A stretch of DNA of 64,000 nucleotides. Origin: Annona cherimola (Eukaryota; Streptophyta; Magnoliopsida; Magnoliales; Annonaceae). A program made the position numbers and the translations under genes. The notes beneath the pieces are model-generated. The model saw nothing but the letters and a program-made list of their open reading frames with translations. It searched no databases and was not told where the DNA came from. Location: contig CM059972.1 of NCBI GenBank assembly GCA_030490835.1, positions 51,255,563 through 51,319,562 of the forward strand. Reading direction: 5' to 3'. This document shows, one piece after another, positions 60,456-64,000 of the stretch (the first letter of the stretch is position 1; each line of letters starts with the position of its first letter).

Positions 60456-60927
60456 TACGGGGTCAAGTTCTCCAGAAAATTTAGGAGGTCGTTGAGTGAG
60501 GAATCATTGATAGCTCTTCTGTCTGCTTCCATCAACTGATCCTCACTCTTGTAAGTGAAATCGTGGGGTTCGGGTTAGCCATCGGAGTGGGTCCTTCTCT
60601 TTCAGTACTTCCCAACTGCCCTTGCTGGGTCCTTTCCCACAAGCTTTGGATAATATCTGCGGCTTGGGCTGCCTAGTCTTGAGTAGCTTGCTGCATGACT
60701 TCCTTTACTATCGTAGCTACTCTTTCTTCAATCAACCTAGCCTGTCTTGGCTCAAGTTCCTCTTCCACATTTCTTTCTGGGCTTAAATTCTCTTGCCTTT
60801 GACGAGTCCTTGGGTTTTGCCCACTTAGTTTCGGTCTAGGCCTCTTGGATTTGCCACTAGTCTCTTCATCCTCATTAGCAATCCCTTTTTCCTTATTCTT
60901 TCTTACCTTTGACCTTGTGTCCACCAT
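60456..60927 (-). pseudogene. Gag N-terminus of a gypsy element, truncated
   Basis: The ATG at 60927 opens MVDTRSKVRKNKEKG, the usual style of gypsy Gag starts, and is followed by a basic and Glu/Gln-rich stretch. A stop lies at 60673 after 84 codons. The same frame then reads on (AAQAADIIQSLWERTQQG) to another stop near 60530. The frame is lost before the LTR at 60455. The retrotransposon gag core domain is not present. Confidence 0.65.
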
Positions 60928-60980
60928 GGTGCTTTTTTTAATATATATATAAAAAGCACATAACTTTCATTCATGGTTAG

Positions 60981-63379
60981 TGTGGCGCCCTGACCCGAGG
61001 TGTCCTTACTCCAAGATCTTGTCGATTGGTAAATGTGACTCAGGATTGTTGCCCTGATCACGCGGTGGGTACTTAATTGGATCTCGTCCAATTTTTTTCT
61101 TTCTTTTTCTTTTCTTTCATCACATAAGCATATACTCATCATCATTCATAATGGACTTATCCATATCATCGTAAATCATCAACTTCTCATATTATTCATC
61201 ACTTCATAATTTCATACAACTTATGTCTTTTTCACCATATCCCATTACGACATTTATTCATACAAGAATCTATTAACCTTTGTAGATTCCTCTTTTCCTT
61301 TAGCAACACATGCCTTTCATATACCTATTTGAAGTTGGGAAAACAAAATATGAGTCGAAACTTAATAAGAAAGCATTTTTCATTTTAAATGCATTCATCT
61401 CCATTCGATAGAAGACACTTACCAAGTGATCAACTATCAAATGCACAGAAACCTTTTCATAAAAATCATTTCATAAACATTGGATGTGCAAATGCTTCAT
61501 TTCCATTCCTGACATAAATCTTCGTGTGTGAATACGCTAGCCTAGGGAACATCTCACATAGCATGGTCCAATACTCCGACTTTCTTCAACTTGGCCTCAT
61601 CAAGGGGAACCTCTCTTCTTCTTGATGCCTACATGGTCTCCTACATGCATGACTTTTGATTTCTCCGTTTAACGTGTCTTTTGACACATAACCCTAAGAA
61701 GATTTATAAATCCGAATTTTCATCAAATAGTCCCACTTTTCCTAACCAAAATTTAGGTTATTAACATATATATAAATTTGGATAATTTCTACATAGTTTT
61801 CATATTTCTTTTTGATTTTTTTCTCCAACTATCCACATATGCTGAAATCAGGCATACTAAATTCTCAAAAATTTGAATCAATATCAAATCAAGTATTTTT
61901 GATATAAAATTTCTAAATAATTAATAAATTAATTAATTAACTAAAATAAATATATCCAGCACAAAAAATTAAGCATTTATATTTATTTGGGTATGTTTAC
62001 CTTGCTGAACAGCAGAATCCATTTTCAGACATCCTGAATCACGTTAATTATGGGGTATATTTATACCCATAAAAACCTAATTTTTATTTTATTTTTGTGA
62101 CCATAAATATGTATTATATAGTATGTAAAATTTTCAGCCCAAAATTCCTTGTATAAAAATTATTAAAAATCCTTTGGTGCAGCTGATCCTGCCACCCGTA
62201 CAACCCTATTCATGTTGATTTTATAAGATTTTTAATTTGAAACTGGATTATCATTTTAATCTGAAAATTGGGTAGTTACTTAATTACCTCATAATTATTA
62301 TTCACAAAAATTTTCATACTAAAATTCATCCATTTACTATTCCGTTCATATTTTAGTTTACAACTTCATATAACTTCCAGATTTGAGGCATAAAATCAAA
62401 ATAATCATATACTTACTTGATTAAATGGGTAATCCCTCATTTTCCCTTTTATTTTCCCTTTTCCTTCCTTGCTCCTTGCTTTTCTAGAGCTGGACATGAG
62501 GGCTGCCTTGGGGTGCAAGTTTCAGCACTTTGAAAATTTTGAACATCTCATTTCCACATGACCGATTATCCCCCTTATAAAGCTTGAATTTTCAGCTATG
62601 GGCCCCACTTTTTGCTGCATTTTCCATAGCCATTGAATGACCTCTTATCCTCTTATGTGCTGGTGAACTCACAGCCAAGTAAATTCACTTTTTAACATCT
62701 TTCAAAAATCCAAAAATCTGCTTTAATCAAAACCGTCCACTTGTCCGCAATTGCCCTTATGTACTTAGCTCTTAAGAAACTTGTTAATCGATCTCCAAGA
62801 AACCAAATTTCCATGATAATTATCTTAATACATTCCATTTATCTCATAGATTTCATAATTTTATTCCATCGTTTCAAATTTCATCTCAAACCGACGTTTC
62901 TATGTCAAGTTATGACCACTTGAATTTATCTTTTGGATTTGGGAATAAAAATAATTAATTATCACCCTAATCCCATCATGATTACCTTAATACAATCCAT
63001 TCATAAGATTGGGCCCACCGTTGTGATCTTACCTTTCAAATTTCATCGAAATCCGCCTTGTAGGCATCAAGTTATGAATTTTCTACCATTTTTCATCTTA
63101 ATTCCATAATTATACTTTAATCTCCATAAATTAAATCATGATTATTAACATGATTATTCATGACATATTGTCACCATTAAATCCTCATTAAGCCCCTCGG
63201 GTCATATCGACTCACTTTGGGCTCTGGCGATTAAATTTTTAATCACCGTTTCCAATGGAAACCCTAATTCAAAATATCATAAAATTCTAAAATCATCCAA
63301 AAATTTCATTTAATCATATATAAGTCACATGTACATGTTCAATGCACACATTAAATCCTCCTTAGGTTGGGGTTTCACA
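60981..63379 (-). mobile_element. LTR (5' position) of the shrunken element, shortened
   Basis: 2399 bp, minus-strand start TGTGAAACCCC and end GGGCGCCACA. It lacks about 1 kb that its partner has (a join at 61664 skips from the stem-loop-free U5 side to the middle). Its first 500 bases (63379-62860) resemble the solo LTR at 55250-55700 more than its partner, so it is also mosaic. The sequence after its end shows no recognisable tRNA primer site. Confidence 0.72.
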
Positions 63380-64000
63380 GAGGTACTTTTACCTTTTTCA
63401 TTCCTCCTTTCTTAATCTTTTCTGTCCCCGTTTCCTCTTCCTTGACACCTGATCTAAACAAATCTTCTTCTTGTCCTAACTCCAAGGTTCTCAATGTCTC
63501 GATCTCCAATGCCCTTGCCCTTTCTAAATTCAATGCATAGTCCTTAATTAATAAAGGCGCAAGACTCTCCCTTAGATATGACTTTAGTCTCTGTTGAAAT
63601 CTTCGTGCCTTATTTTCTGTCACGTTAGCAATCCAAGGTACATACCTTACCAAGGCATTGAATTTGGTAGCATACTTCATGACAGACATCTTTCCTTGGT
63701 ACAACCTTTCGAATTCAACCACCTTTTGACTTTGTAATCGCACTGGAAGGTACTCCTTGTTGAATTCTTCAAAAAAAGTCTATCATGTCACCTCCTCCGG
63801 TTGCGGCATGGTGATCAACATTGTTTCCCACCACTCATGAGCGTCCTTTACTAATAAATGAGTGGCGCAAACATTTTCTGCCTATCGTTACACGGAGATA
63901 TCCTGAACAATTTTCGAATCTCCGTCATCCACTGTTCAGCTTGTACGGTGTGGTGCCTCGAACTGGGGTGCCTAGAAGCCTTACTTTTGGACCGTTTTTG
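63375..64000 (-). pseudogene. gag: Gag core domain of the outer chromovirus, partial
   Basis: Right to left, the translation includes AEQWMTEIRKLFRIS near 63930, the opening of the gypsy Gag core, then frameshifts and stops (near 63855, 63815 and 63782). An open part follows at 63743-63375 with FERLYQGKMSVMKYATKFNAL and ARRFQQRLKSYLRESLAPL, matching the Retrotrans_gag family. The last residues and the stop (TGA at 63375-63377) are supplied by the inserted LTR, so the C-terminal zinc-knuckle part is missing. The start lies outside the window. Confidence 0.82.

Larger units (their letters stand above)
56876..63379 (-). mobile_element. Shrunken chromovirus with two LTRs and a gag stub
   Basis: Edges TGTAACGCCCC and GGGGTTTCACA; flanks AAGGT (56871-56875) and GAGGT (63380-63384) agree at four of five bases. 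It contains LTR 60981-63379, a gag beginning (60927-60456) and LTR 56876-60455. The rest of gag, all of pol and the primer-binding site are missing. It sits inside the internal region of the chromovirus at 43125-64000, between gag and the protease trace. An alternative is two separate insertions followed by deletion. Confidence 0.68.
43125..64000 (-). mobile_element. Ty3/gypsy chromovirus, internally deleted, runs off the window
   Basis: In element direction (right to left): gag (64000-63385), a gap filled by another element (63379-56876), protease and chromodomain traces (56870-56470), a polypurine tract and the 3' LTR (56456-43125). The 5' LTR must lie beyond 64000. RT, RNase H and integrase are missing. 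The chromodomain-like end and very long LTRs suggest the Tekay/Del lineage. Flanking sequence at the left is taccc; the partner duplication is not in the window. Confidence 0.82.

Noticed and set aside
60981..61005. Search for an iMet primer site after the LTR end
   Set aside because: The sequence after the LTR does not match TGGTATCAGAGC or another familiar primer site, so none is annotated.
1..64000. A new gene system such as a defence island, biosynthetic cluster or operon
   Set aside because: No set of host genes is present; the interesting structure is limited to mobile-element arrangement and non-coding repeats.

Overview
This window looks like nuclear DNA of a flowering plant with a large, transposon-rich genome. 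I see no host protein-coding gene, rRNA, tRNA or CRISPR array. Almost everything that can be assigned is mobile DNA: Ty1/copia elements of the Sirevirus type, Ty3/gypsy chromoviruses with very long LTRs, solo LTRs, a hAT-like DNA transposon, foldback/MITE-type repeats and decayed fragments. The plant group cannot be fixed from these elements alone.

Region 1 (1-24431 and 31439-32540): two diverged copies of one non-coding repeat unit of about 4.1 kb, probably old gypsy-type retrotransposon sequence, serve as landing pads. Copy 1 (1-2166, 9413-10083, 18904-20165) is split by two Sirevirus insertions. The first (2167-9407, target duplication ATAGT) is a minus-strand solo LTR. Nested in it, in the opposite direction, is a 5'-truncated Sirevirus with a broken pol, a broken env-like ORF and its 3' LTR. 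The second (10089-18898, target duplication ACATC) is a nearly complete minus-strand Sirevirus: two 1753-bp LTRs with about ten differences, an iMet-type primer-binding site, a polypurine tract, intact gag, and a pol broken by one stop codon. It lacks an env-like ORF.

Region 2 (24432-31430): copy 2 of the repeat is split by a hAT-like element that keeps only the BED-finger end of a transposase. That element is itself split by a 5288-bp solo LTR (25843-31130, target duplication CGATA) carrying three families of short repeats, two of them runs of small stem-loops.

Region 3 (32541-43124): a decayed inverted-repeat element with a GC-richer interior is invaded by two solo LTRs. A nearly tail-only poly(A) insertion lies in its right arm, and two foldback repeats follow. 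After these come an RNase H fragment of a LINE-like reverse transcriptase and a Sirevirus LTR cut off at 43124.

Region 4 (43125-64000): one minus-strand Ty3/gypsy chromovirus, running off the right edge, with other insertions stacked inside it. Its 3' LTR (43125-56456) holds a 5.3-kb solo LTR (46454-55737, target duplication TTTAT), which holds a plus-strand 3.95-kb solo LTR (48834-52785, target duplication TCAAA). Its internal part (56457-56875 and 63385-64000) keeps gag, a protease trace and a chromodomain trace, and is split by a shrunken related element (56876-63379).

The parts do not cooperate as a pathway. The window is best read as layered insertions whose order can be recovered from target duplications and nesting. 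The most unusual points are the palindrome arrays in the LTRs (one also between pol and the env-like ORF), the mosaic chromovirus LTRs, and the tail-only retroinsertion.
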